From Bhargavaea ullalensis (GTDB lineage: Bacteria; Bacillota; Bacilli; Bacillales_A; Planococcaceae), in the NCBI RefSeq assembly GCF_040545425.1, contig NZ_JBEPLW010000015.1: a stretch of 64,000 bases of DNA; one strand, written 5' to 3'. A model generated the notes under the pieces. That model saw only the letters and a program-made list of their open reading frames with translations. It ran no database searches and had not been told where the DNA came from. The position numbers and the translations under genes were made by a program. This document shows, piece after piece, positions 57,361-64,000 of the stretch (the stretch's first letter is position 1; the number at the start of each line of letters is the position of its first letter).

Positions 57361-59752
57361 TGTCCCCGCCCCCTTTCTTCGCTTTCAGCACAATGAGCGT
57401 ATAAACGCCGATCCCGGCGATGAAGAGCACGACCACTTCCAGCATCGTGTCAAACGCACGGAAGTCCCCGAGGATGGCGTTGACGATGTTGTTGCCGCCG
57501 GCAAGCGTGTAGGCGTCTTCAAAGTAGCCGGAAATGCTGTTGAACACGTCGTACCCTTTGACCGTCAGCGCGAATCCGGTCACGAGCACGCCCGCGCCGA
57601 CTGCGATGAGCCCATTGACGATTTTCGTCCGGGCGGGCGCCCGCTCCGGCTTCCAGTCCGGCAAAAAGCGGAAACAGAGCAGGAACAGCACAGTCGTCAC
57701 CGTCTCGATGACCGTCTGCGTGAGCGCCAGATCCGGCGCACGGAAGTAAATGAAGAAGATGGCGATTGAGTAGCCGAGCACGCCGTTGAGCAGCGTCGCG
57801 GTGATCCTCGACTTCACGAACGGCATGGCCAGCGCGGCGAATGACATGATGAGAACGTATGCCACTTCATAAGCCGCGATCTTCTCCATATGGAAATCGG
57901 GTTTGAATGCACCTGTCAGGAACAGACTGCCGCCGGCTGCCGCCAGGAAGAACACATAAATGTAGACGAAGTAATCACGGAGATTGCCGGTCATGTAACG
58001 CTTCGTGATGAGCGTGGAGCCGGCTTCCGTGCCCCCGATCAAGCCTCTGTACACGGCATCGAGATTCCACCGGAACGGCGGCAGCCGGTAAATCCGGCGC
58101 CAGTGGCGGAGCGTGATGAACAGAATGATGCCGGCAGTGATGACGCCGAGCGTCATGAGCAGCGGCGTGTTGATTCCGTGCCACGCCCGAATATGCGGCA
58201 CGAGGCCGGGCTCGCCCGAGAGCGTCGGAAACACCGCCGGCATTGCCGGTCCGATGACGTACGCTCCCGCCAGATTCGGGAAGAAGAAAATCCCGACGAC
58301 GAACAGCGCAAGGATGATCGGCGATACGAGCATCCCTTTCGGTGCCTCATGCGGCAGCCGGTCGACTTTCTCCGGCTGCCGGGGACCGAGGAACGTCCGG
58401 TAGACGATGATCATGCAGTAGATGAACGTAAAGACACTCGCGACCCAGCCAATGACGGGAAACAGCGCAGATGCGCCGCCTTCGGCAAACGGATTCCCGG
58501 AACTGATGGCCACCGCAGCCTCAAAGAACATCTCTTTGCCGAGGAAGCCGTTGAACGGCGGCAGCCCGGCCATCGAGAAGCTGCCGATGACGGCGAGCGT
58601 GAACGATACCGGCATGAGCGCCATCAGGCCACCGAGCCGCCGGATATCGCGCGTGCCGAGCTCATGGTCGACGATGCCGACGATCATGAACAGCAAGCCC
58701 TTGAACGTGGAATGGTTCACCATGTAAAACAGTGCGGCGAACCCGGCCTGCGCAAAGAGGACCCGGTCGGACCCGGCCCCTGCCGACAGCGCCGCCGAAC
58801 CGAAACCGAGAAGGCTCATGATGAGGCCGAGCTGGCTGATTGTCGAATAGGCGAGCAGCGCCTTCAGGTCGTTCTGCTTCACCGCATTGAACGATCCCCA
58901 GAGGAGCGTGATGATTCCGACGAGGCTGACCGTCCAGAACCAGGCGGCTTCCCCGCCGAACACCGGCGTGAACCGGGCGATCAGGTAGATGCCGGCCTTC
59001 ACCATCGTCGCGGAGTGAAGGTAGGCACTGACCGGCGTCGGCGCCTCCATCGCATCCGGCAGCCAGATGTGAAACGGGAACTGCGCCGATTTCGTGAACG
59101 CTCCGAGCATGACGAGGATCATCGCCGCCAGGTAAAGCGGCTCTGATTTCAATGCAGGGGCGAGGGCGATCGTCTCGCGGATGCTGAACGTCCCCGTCAT
59201 CGAGTACAGCATGAGGAACCCGGCGAGCATCCCGATGCCGCCGAATACGGTGATCAGCATGGATTTTCGCGCGCCGTAGCGGGAGCCTTTACGGTGGTAC
59301 CAAAAGGCGATGAGCAGGAACGACGAAATGCTCGTCAGCTCCCAGAACGCATAGAGGACCATCAGATTGTCGGAAAACACGACGCCGAGCATGGCGCCCA
59401 TGAACAGAAGAATATATGCGTAGAAGTGGCCGAGCGATTCGCGTTGGGACAAATAGTAGATGGAGTAAAGCACGACGAGCGCTCCGACGCCCGTGATCAG
59501 CAGGCCGAAAATCATGCTCAGCCCGTCAATATGAAAGGATAGATCGATTCCGGCGGCCGGAATCCAGGGAACCGTGACATTCGCAGTTTTCCCCGATGCA
59601 ATGCGCGGCAGAATGCTCACAAGCCCTGCGAATAAAACAAGCGGGACCGCCGCCACAAACCAGCCGATCCGGCGGTCGGGAACCACCCGGTACAGCAGCG
59701 GAATGACCGCGGCCATGGCGAACGGAAAGAATACTCCTAAAACAACCAGCAT
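57347..59752 (-). CDS. mrpA: Mrp Na+/H+ antiporter subunit A
   Basis: An 801-aa large subunit, NuoL-like in its first ~500 residues with a C-terminal part that includes an MbhE-like region. SFHIDGLSMIFGLLITGVG, FWELTSISSFLLIAFWYHRKGSR, LPDAMEAPTPVSAYLHSATMVKAG and LPPFNGFLGKEMFFEA are diagnostic. Together MrpA-G exchange Na+ for H+ and support growth in alkali and salt. The start is ATG 59752 with GGAGG 6 nt upstream; the frame is open for 83 more codons upstream but that is leader. It is the first gene of mrpABCDEFG. Confidence 0.95.
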   Translation of the reverse strand: MLVVLGVFFPFAMAAVIPLLYRVVPDRRIGWFVAAVPLVLFAGLVSILPRIASGKTANVTVPWIPAAGIDLSFHIDGLSMIFGLLITGVGALVVLYSIYYLSQRESLGHFYAYILLFMGAMLGVVFSDNLMVLYAFWELTSISSFLLIAFWYHRKGSRYGARKSMLITVFGGIGMLAGFLMLYSMTGTFSIRETIALAPALKSEPLYLAAMILVMLGAFTKSAQFPFHIWLPDAMEAPTPVSAYLHSATMVKAGIYLIARFTPVFGGEAAWFWTVSLVGIITLLWGSFNAVKQNDLKALLAYSTISQLGLIMSLLGFGSAALSAGAGSDRVLFAQAGFAALFYMVNHSTFKGLLFMIVGIVDHELGTRDIRRLGGLMALMPVSFTLAVIGSFSMAGLPPFNGFLGKEMFFEAAVAISSGNPFAEGGASALFPVIGWVASVFTFIYCMIIVYRTFLGPRQPEKVDRLPHEAPKGMLVSPIILALFVVGIFFFPNLAGAYVIGPAMPAVFPTLSGEPGLVPHIRAWHGINTPLLMTLGVITAGIILFITLRHWRRIYRLPPFRWNLDAVYRGLIGGTEAGSTLITKRYMTGNLRDYFVYIYVFFLAAAGGSLFLTGAFKPDFHMEKIAAYEVAYVLIMSFAALAMPFVKSRITATLLNGVLGYSIAIFFIYFRAPDLALTQTVIETVTTVLFLLCFRFLPDWKPERAPARTKIVNGLIAVGAGVLVTGFALTVKGYDVFNSISGYFEDAYTLAGGNNIVNAILGDFRAFDTMLEVVVLFIAGIGVYTLIVLKAKKGGGDIEGK

Positions 59753-60006
59753 GGGAACCCTCCAGTAAATTGGTGTGTCCACGAGAAGCGTTTTCGGGAG
59801 CCCTTGACGGACTGGCCGGCAGGGCGCATAATATGGGCGACAGGCCGGTCCTTCGGAAAACCTGATATTCCGAAAACCGGTATAAGGCGGGGCGGATCCG
59901 GTCTTTTTGGAAGCCGTCCGCCACCCGCATATGTAGAAAGAGGGACACCCGATCTCCGGCGGGCGTGGCGCCTGCCGTGCCGGTATTTCCCCACTGATCA
60001 ATTATA
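59753..60006 (-). promoter_or_regulatory. Leader and -10 region of the mrp operon
   Basis: A consensus -10 TATAAT on the minus strand (60001-60006) lacks a clear -35. If used, it gives a leader of about 240 nt before mrpA. The leader contains the hairpin TTCGGAA/TTCCGAA flanked by CCGGT/ACCGG (about 59850-59885), but no terminator-type T run. I do not recognise a known riboswitch class. Confidence 0.45.
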
Positions 60007-60119
60007 CAGGAAACAGGCCGCTCCCGCACTCCCGGCGGGCGGGCCGAACCATAATGACGACCGCCGGCCGGCACAGCACCGGGCCGCCGGCATACCAAAA
60101 ACGAGAGGTGAACACCGCC

Positions 60120-60803
60120 ATGATGAAAAAGCCGGGGATGGACGAACGCATCCTTGTGTGTGTGTACTACGGGCCGAACGGCGAGCGGCTCATCCGCCGC
60201 GGCCATCAGATGGCCAGCATGCTGGACTGCCCGTTCTATATTCTGACGGTCGATCCGCTGCCCTATGACGAATTCGACGCAGACAAATCCGACTACGTTG
60301 AAAGCTGGAAAGCACTTGCCGACGAGCTCGGTGCCGAAGACTTCATCCTTCGTGATGACGAGAAGCGCGCATCCGCCAAAGTGATCAAGGAAGTCGCCTA
60401 CGAGCTGAACATCACCCAGATCATCGTCGGCCAGACTGCCCAAAGCCGCTGGGAAGAAATCACAAAAGGCTCATTCATCAACGTCCTCCTGCGCGAGATC
60501 CCGTTCGCCGATCTGCACGTCGTGTCAGTGGCACGCACCGTCAAGTCCGAAGAAGAAGGACTTTACGAAAAAGGCGTCCGCGCTTACCTTCTCAAAGACG
60601 GCGACGGCTACCGCGTCAGCTTCACACTGACAAAAGGCTGCGCGTTCGAAGGCATCTTCTTCAAGGAGATCGGCACCGACTTCAACAATGGCATCTTCAA
60701 ATTCATGCACGACCACAAAATGTGCCAAGTCCACGTCCACGACGACCAGATCGAAGAAACCGGCACCGTCGACCGCATCGCGGAAGAAAAGCACGTGAAG
60801 TGA
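60120..60803 (+). CDS. KdpD-like Usp-domain protein with extra C-terminal domain
   Basis: A 227-aa protein. Residues 8-140 match the Usp domain found inside KdpD sensor kinases (DERILVCVYYGPNGERLIRRG, ITQIIVGQTAQSRWEEITKGSFINVLLRE, ADLHVVSV). No kinase or membrane part follows; instead there are ~85 residues with FTLTKGCAFEGIFFKEIGTDFNNGIFKF of unknown fold. It is divergent from mrpA, so a link to Na+/K+ homeostasis is possible by position and by its KdpD likeness, but this is inference. The start is ATG 60120 with AGGTG 9 nt upstream. Confidence 0.8.
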   Translation: MMKKPGMDERILVCVYYGPNGERLIRRGHQMASMLDCPFYILTVDPLPYDEFDADKSDYVESWKALADELGAEDFILRDDEKRASAKVIKEVAYELNITQIIVGQTAQSRWEEITKGSFINVLLREIPFADLHVVSVARTVKSEEEGLYEKGVRAYLLKDGDGYRVSFTLTKGCAFEGIFFKEIGTDFNNGIFKFMHDHKMCQVHVHDDQIEETGTVDRIAEEKHVK

Positions 60804-60815
60804 AACCGGAATAGG

Positions 60816-60851
60816 AAAAAGCCGCAGTTCCCCAGGGGACTGCGGCTTTTT
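60816..60851. terminator. Bidirectional rho-independent terminator
   Basis: Stem AAAAAGCCGCAGTTCC with complement GGGACTGCGGCTTTTT (loop CCAG), T runs both ways. Confidence 0.9.
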
Positions 60852-60892
60852 CGGCACGGGGAGGCGAGGCAGCGGAGGGCGGAGGGCGGCGG

Positions 60893-61175
60893 GTTTTCCC
60901 GACGTTCACCCCGGGCGGCGGGTTTTCCCGACATTCAGAAGGCGGTTCCCGACATTCAACGCCGCTATCCCGACATTCGCGCACCCTATCCCGACATTCA
61001 CCCCGGGCGGAGGGTTTTCCCGACATTCAGAAGGCGTTTCCCGACATTCAACGCCGCTATCCCGACATTCGCGCACCCTATCCCGACATTCACCCCGGGC
61101 GGCGGGTTTTCCCGACATTCAGAGGGCGGTTCCCGACATTCGCGCACCCTATCCCGACATTCACCCCGGGCAGCC
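60893..61175 (-). repeat. Intergenic tandem array G (21/29-bp units, 92-bp super-repeat)
   Basis: The core TCCCGACATTC (minus strand GAATGTCGGGA; first copy CGACGTTC) occurs 12 times, with the G of CGACATTC at 60901, 60930, 60951, 60972, 60993, 61022, 61043, 61064, 61085, 61114, 61135 and 61156. Spacing runs 29-21-21-21 | 29-21-21-21 | 29-21-21, a 92-bp super-repeat of four unit types. The third super-repeat lacks one unit type (AACGCCGCTAT). It lies between the convergent Usp-domain gene and murB, with terminators on both sides. Confidence 0.95.
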
Positions 61176-61198
61176 GCCTCTCTCCCCATCCGCCGCAT

Positions 61199-61235
61199 TG
61201 AAAAGACCGGAGGGCGCCACGCCCTCCGGTCTTCC
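61199..61235 (-). terminator. Rho-independent terminator after murB
   Basis: On the minus strand a 14-bp stem AAGACCGGAGGGCG with its complement (loop TGG) is followed by TTC; strong stem, short T tract. Confidence 0.8.
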
Positions 61236-61239
61236 AAAT

Positions 61240-62154
61240 TCACGCTTCTTCCCCGACGATTTTCACTTCGAGTTCCAGGTCGACGCCGAAGTTCTTTTTC
61301 ACTTCGGCCTTGACCATCTCGATCGTGCGGATGTAGTCGGTCGCCGTGGCGCCGTTTTTGTTGATGATGAAGCCGGCGTGTTTTGTCGAAACTTCCGCGC
61401 CGCCGTGGCCTTTGCCCTGCATGCCGGAATCCTGGATGAGCTTGCCGGCGAAGTAGCCCGGCGGACGCTTGAAGACGCTGCCCGCGGACGGGTACTCAAG
61501 CGGCTGTTTGGATTCGCGCTGGTGGGTGAGGTCTGCGACTTTCGCGTCGATCTCTTCCTGAACGCCTTCCGTCAGATCGAATTCCGCGGACAAAACATAG
61601 TAGCCTTTTCGCGCGATGATGCTCGTCCGGTAGCCGAGCTCCAGTTCGTCCTTCGACAGGACGAGCCGTTCGCCTTCCTTCGTGAGCACCGTGCACCGGC
61701 GGATGATGTCTTTGATCTCGCCTCCGTAGGCGCCGGCGTTCATGACCATCGCACCGCCGACCGAGCCGGGAATTCCGCAGGCGAACTCAAAGCCGGCGAG
61801 CCCCGCCGCCGCGGCCGCGCGCGATACCTGGATGATGTCGGCGCCGCTTTCTGCCCAAATATGGCCGCCGTCCACCCGAATCGCATCGAGCTTGCCGAGA
61901 TTCAGGACGATGCCCCGCACCCCGCCGTCGCGGACGACCATATTCGACCCGTTCCCGAGAAGGAGAATCGGAATCCCGTTCCGGTGTGCATACCGGACAA
62001 CTTCCTGCGTTTCCTCCTCCGTTTCCGGCGTGACGAACAAGTCGGCACAGCCGCCCATCTTCGTCGCGGTGTGCAGCGACAGCTTTTCATCGAGCAAGAC
62101 ATCCTCGCTCCGCAGCATCTTTTTCAAATCATCGGCCCATTGCCGTTTATTCAT
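61240..62154 (-). CDS. murB: UDP-N-acetylenolpyruvoylglucosamine reductase MurB
   Basis: A 304-aa FAD enzyme that reduces UDP-GlcNAc-enolpyruvate to UDP-MurNAc using NADPH. It is the short, type II form typical of Firmicutes: LGNGSNMVVRDGGVRG (FAD binding), FACGIPGSVGGAMVMNAGAYGGE, YRTSI and SAGSVFKRPPGYFAGKLIQ are visible. A sigma-A promoter is about 110 bp upstream. Confidence 0.95.
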   Translation of the reverse strand: MNKRQWADDLKKMLRSEDVLLDEKLSLHTATKMGGCADLFVTPETEEETQEVVRYAHRNGIPILLLGNGSNMVVRDGGVRGIVLNLGKLDAIRVDGGHIWAESGADIIQVSRAAAAAGLAGFEFACGIPGSVGGAMVMNAGAYGGEIKDIIRRCTVLTKEGERLVLSKDELELGYRTSIIARKGYYVLSAEFDLTEGVQEEIDAKVADLTHQRESKQPLEYPSAGSVFKRPPGYFAGKLIQDSGMQGKGHGGAEVSTKHAGFIINKNGATATDYIRTIEMVKAEVKKNFGVDLELEVKIVGEEA

Positions 62155-62260
62155 GGGAATGCAGTCCTTTCATCGCCGTTCCACGGCCGCCGGCGAAGCG
62201 CATCCCGCCCGCCGGCCGCACCGCATTTCTTATTCCATTCAAAGTCCTTCACAAGTATAT

Positions 62261-62289
62261 AGTATGCTGTGCGCCGCGGATTTTGACAA
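62261..62289 (-). promoter_or_regulatory. Sigma-A promoter of murB
   Basis: On the minus strand TTGTCA (62284-62289) and CATACT (62261-62266) are separated by 17 bp. Confidence 0.6.
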
Positions 62290-62329
62290 GCGCCACGCGG
62301 GACCGCCGGAGGAGGCGGAATTGACCGAC

Positions 62330-62367
62330 AAAAAACCGCACGGCAGTCGTCATGACCCGCCGTGCGG
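62330..62367 (-). terminator. Rho-independent terminator after the DsbA-like gene
   Basis: On the minus strand the stem CCGCACGGC/GCCGTGCGG with a 14-nt loop is followed by TTTTTT. Confidence 0.9.
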
Positions 62368-62380
62368 CAATTCCCGTGTT

Positions 62381-63016
62381 TCACTCTTCCGCCGCCGCTT
62401 TTTCCAGCGCCGATCGGAACAGTTCGTCCGGCTGGGCGCCGGAGATCGCGTATTTCCGGTTCAGGACAAAGAACGGGACGCCGCGCACGCCGAGTGCCGC
62501 CGCTTCGCCGATGTCGCCCCTGACATCGCCCGCATACCGGTCCGAATCCAACACGGCCAGCGCTTCCGTCCGGTCGAGGCCGGTTTCCGCCGCGATGTCC
62601 GCGAGCACGTCCTTCAGCCCGATCGCTTTGCCCTCCGTGAAATATCCCCGCAGCAGGTTTTCCGTCATTTCCGCACCCTTGCCCTGCTCTTCCGCCCACT
62701 TGGCGAGCCGGTGCGCATTGAACGTGTTGCCGGGACGCATGCCGTCGAAGTCGTAGTCGAGCCCGACTTCCTTGGCGGCTGCGCCAATGTTCGCGTTCGA
62801 AGCCTCCGCCTGTTCAAGTGATATGCCGTACTTCTCGGCCACGGCCGAAGCCATCGTATGTTCGGAAGAATCCGGAGAGTTCGGGTCGAGCTGGTAGCTT
62901 TTATACACAACCTCCGCCCGGTCGCCGAGACCGGTTTCCTTCAGGGCATTTTCCAGTTTCCGTTTACCGATGTAGCAAAATGGGCAAACATAATCAGACC
63001 ATACTTCGATTTTCAT
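62381..63016 (-). CDS. DsbA/FrnE-family thiol oxidoreductase
   Basis: A 211-aa cytoplasmic DsbA-fold protein of the FrnE type: IEVWSDYVCPFCYIGKRKLE with the CPFC active site near residue 12, GMRPGNTFNAHRLAKWA in the helical insert, GVRGVPFFVLNRKYAISGAQ with the cis-proline loop. No signal peptide. The family is linked to disulfide isomerisation and oxidative stress. The start is ATG 63016 with AGAGGGG upstream. Confidence 0.9.
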   Translation of the reverse strand: MKIEVWSDYVCPFCYIGKRKLENALKETGLGDRAEVVYKSYQLDPNSPDSSEHTMASAVAEKYGISLEQAEASNANIGAAAKEVGLDYDFDGMRPGNTFNAHRLAKWAEEQGKGAEMTENLLRGYFTEGKAIGLKDVLADIAAETGLDRTEALAVLDSDRYAGDVRGDIGEAAALGVRGVPFFVLNRKYAISGAQPDELFRSALEKAAAEE

Positions 63017-63043
63017 GTGTGGGTCCCCTCTTTCTTTTCTTAC

Positions 63044-63073
63044 ATTGTAGAGGTGTTGCAGCCGGCCGGACAA
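63044..63073 (-). promoter_or_regulatory. Sigma-A promoter of the DsbA-like gene
   Basis: On the minus strand TTGTCC (63068-63073) and TACAAT (63044-63049) are separated by 18 bp, 28 bp before the ATG. Confidence 0.7.
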
Positions 63074-63160
63074 CTTTTCAGCTTTGTCCCGGCAGGCTGT
63101 TTGTCGGCTTTTGTTTGTGTCCCGGTGAAACTGAGTGATCACTGAATGGAGGAAATTGAA

Positions 63161-64000
63161 TTGACCCAATCCCTATGGCTTGATACCGGCTATCCGCGTG
63201 ATTCATTCCCGCAGGCGCAGGGGCGGATCAAGTGCGATGTCTGCATCGTCGGCGGGGGGATCAGCGGCCTGGCCGCCGCCGAACAGCTTGCGGCGGCCGG
63301 CAAGGATGTCGTCCTCGTTGAACGCGACCGGATCCTTGCCGGCACGACCGGCAATTCCACCGGCAAGCTCACCGCCCAGCATGGCTATGTGTACGCCGAT
63401 CTGCTGAAGAAGTTCGGCAAGGACGGGGCCAGGACCTATTTTGAGGCCAATGAGGAAGCAGTCCGTCGCGGCGGGGAAATGGCCGGCGAAGGCGAAGCGA
63501 GATCGGCCGACTCCTATCTGTTTTCCCAGACCCGCCACGGCACTGAAAAACTGCGCAGGGAGTGGGATGCCTACCGGGAGATCGGCATCCAGGGGACATT
63601 CGGCAAAGAGACCGAGCTGCCGTTCCCCGTACAGGCGTCGCTTTCGATGTACGACGAACTCCAGATCCACCCGCTCCGCTTCGGCCAGCGGCTTGCCCGG
63701 ACGGCCGCCGACCATGGTGCCCGCATCTACGAGATGTCACCGGTCCGCACGATGGACTTCAAGAAAAAGGTCGTCTTCCTCGCTACCGGGGCCGACGTCG
63801 AATTCAAGGAACTCATCCTCGCGACCCACTACCCGATCGAAGGGCTCCGCGGCATGAACATCCTGAAGCTCGCCGTCAGCCGTTCCTACATCTCCGCCGC
63901 TCCGACCGACCGCGAGCTGAAGGACCAGTACATTTCGGTCGACTCCCCGCAGCGCTCGGTCCGCACGGCGAACATCGACGGGAAGATCTACATGATGCTC
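63161..64000 (+). CDS. FAD-dependent oxidoreductase (DAO family, YhfW-like), 3' end missing
   Basis: The first 280 codons of a DAO-fold flavoprotein; the gene runs off the right edge. The dinucleotide-binding motif is CDVCIVGGGISGLAAAEQL (residues ~19-37) with the acidic strand end VVLVERD. GTTGNSTGKLTAQHG follows as in YhfW/Rieske-type oxidoreductases; a C-terminal Rieske 2Fe-2S domain is expected but outside the window. The start is TTG 63161 with GGAGG 8 nt upstream; ATG 63146 lies over that site. Confidence 0.85.
   Translation, partial: MTQSLWLDTGYPRDSFPQAQGRIKCDVCIVGGGISGLAAAEQLAAAGKDVVLVERDRILAGTTGNSTGKLTAQHGYVYADLLKKFGKDGARTYFEANEEAVRRGGEMAGEGEARSADSYLFSQTRHGTEKLRREWDAYREIGIQGTFGKETELPFPVQASLSMYDELQIHPLRFGQRLARTAADHGARIYEMSPVRTMDFKKKVVFLATGADVEFKELILATHYPIEGLRGMNILKLAVSRSYISAAPTDRELKDQYISVDSPQRSVRTANIDGKIYMML

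Noticed and set aside
57890..59146. Long open frame opposite mrpA (418 codons)
   Set aside because: Shadow frame with the same Arg/Glu/His-rich composition; no motif and no ribosome binding site.
59753..60000. Known riboswitch (for example a sodium-responsive RNA) before mrpA
   Set aside because: I could find no conserved core of a known class; only a local hairpin is visible. Kept as an unexplained leader.

Overview
The window is about 64 kb of chromosomal DNA from a GC-rich member of the Bacillales. It carries a complete Gram-positive sigma-B operon (rsbR-S-T-U-V-W-sigB-rsbX). It also has a Bacillus subtilis-like gene order (ddl, murF, cshA, ydbS, ydbT, rhomboid, acpS, ydcC-like, alr, ndoAI, ndoA, rsbR to rsbX, tex, sprT, tRNAs/rRNA), strong GGAGG-type ribosome binding sites, frequent TTG/GTG starts, MntR, an Mrp antiporter operon and CvfB. 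GC content and gene order suggest Planococcaceae (for example a Bhargavaea- or Planococcus-like organism), but that is inference. No phage, insertion sequence or CRISPR was found; the window reads as core chromosome with small accessory islands.

Layout. 1-1125: start of a 16S gene with seven tRNAs upstream, all on the minus strand, with two good sigma-A promoters. 1146-12788 (minus): sprT, tex, the sigma-B operon, the EndoA/EndoAI toxin-antitoxin pair, alr, a YdcC-like lipoprotein and acpS. 12856-23393: rhomboid protease, DinB-like protein, PH-domain membrane proteins YdbT/YdbS, a HAD phosphatase, CshA helicase with a long attenuator-like leader, murF, ddl and rodA. 23394-39000: transporters, a PAS-GGDEF protein, a drug-type MFS exporter next to an HTH-TPR regulator, tcyP, cardiolipin synthase, a VanY-type carboxypeptidase, yidC2, an AraC-type regulator and a lipid kinase. 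39000-46956: small stress proteins, several GNAT acetyltransferases, DUF1002, cvfB and mntR. 46978-51393: a CadC/CadA metal-resistance pair, a UspA protein and a P1-family peptidase. 51471-60803: penicillin acylase, mrpABCDEFG and a KdpD-like Usp protein. 61240-64000: murB, a DsbA/FrnE-like protein and the start of a FAD oxidoreductase.

How the parts fit. The sigma-B operon has its own internal sigma-B promoter (GTTTTA-N14-GGGTAT). Four further genes in the window carry matching sequences just upstream: a 145-aa YtxH-like protein, a 31-aa membrane peptide, an lmo0937-type membrane protein and the UspA protein. The window therefore holds both the stress sigma factor and part of its likely regulon. 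Cell-envelope genes (ddl, murF, alr, rodA, murB, VanY-type, cls) form a second theme, and ion and metal homeostasis (Mrp, CadA/CadC, MntR) a third.

Most unusual feature. Seven intergenic tandem arrays (near 13.5, 22.0, 24.0, 30.5, 42.0, 50.2 and 60.9 kb) each have a different unit sequence but almost the same pitch (21 bp, in one case 20 bp) and a unit beginning GAGT/GAAT/GATG on one strand. Three have higher-order order (42-bp alternation or a 92-bp super-repeat). I do not recognise them as a named element. A second unusual feature is a duplicated operator-promoter cassette (four 17-bp dyads, 54-bp centre spacing in both copies) between the drug exporter and its probable regulator, with a truncated copy of the exporter's N-terminus between them.
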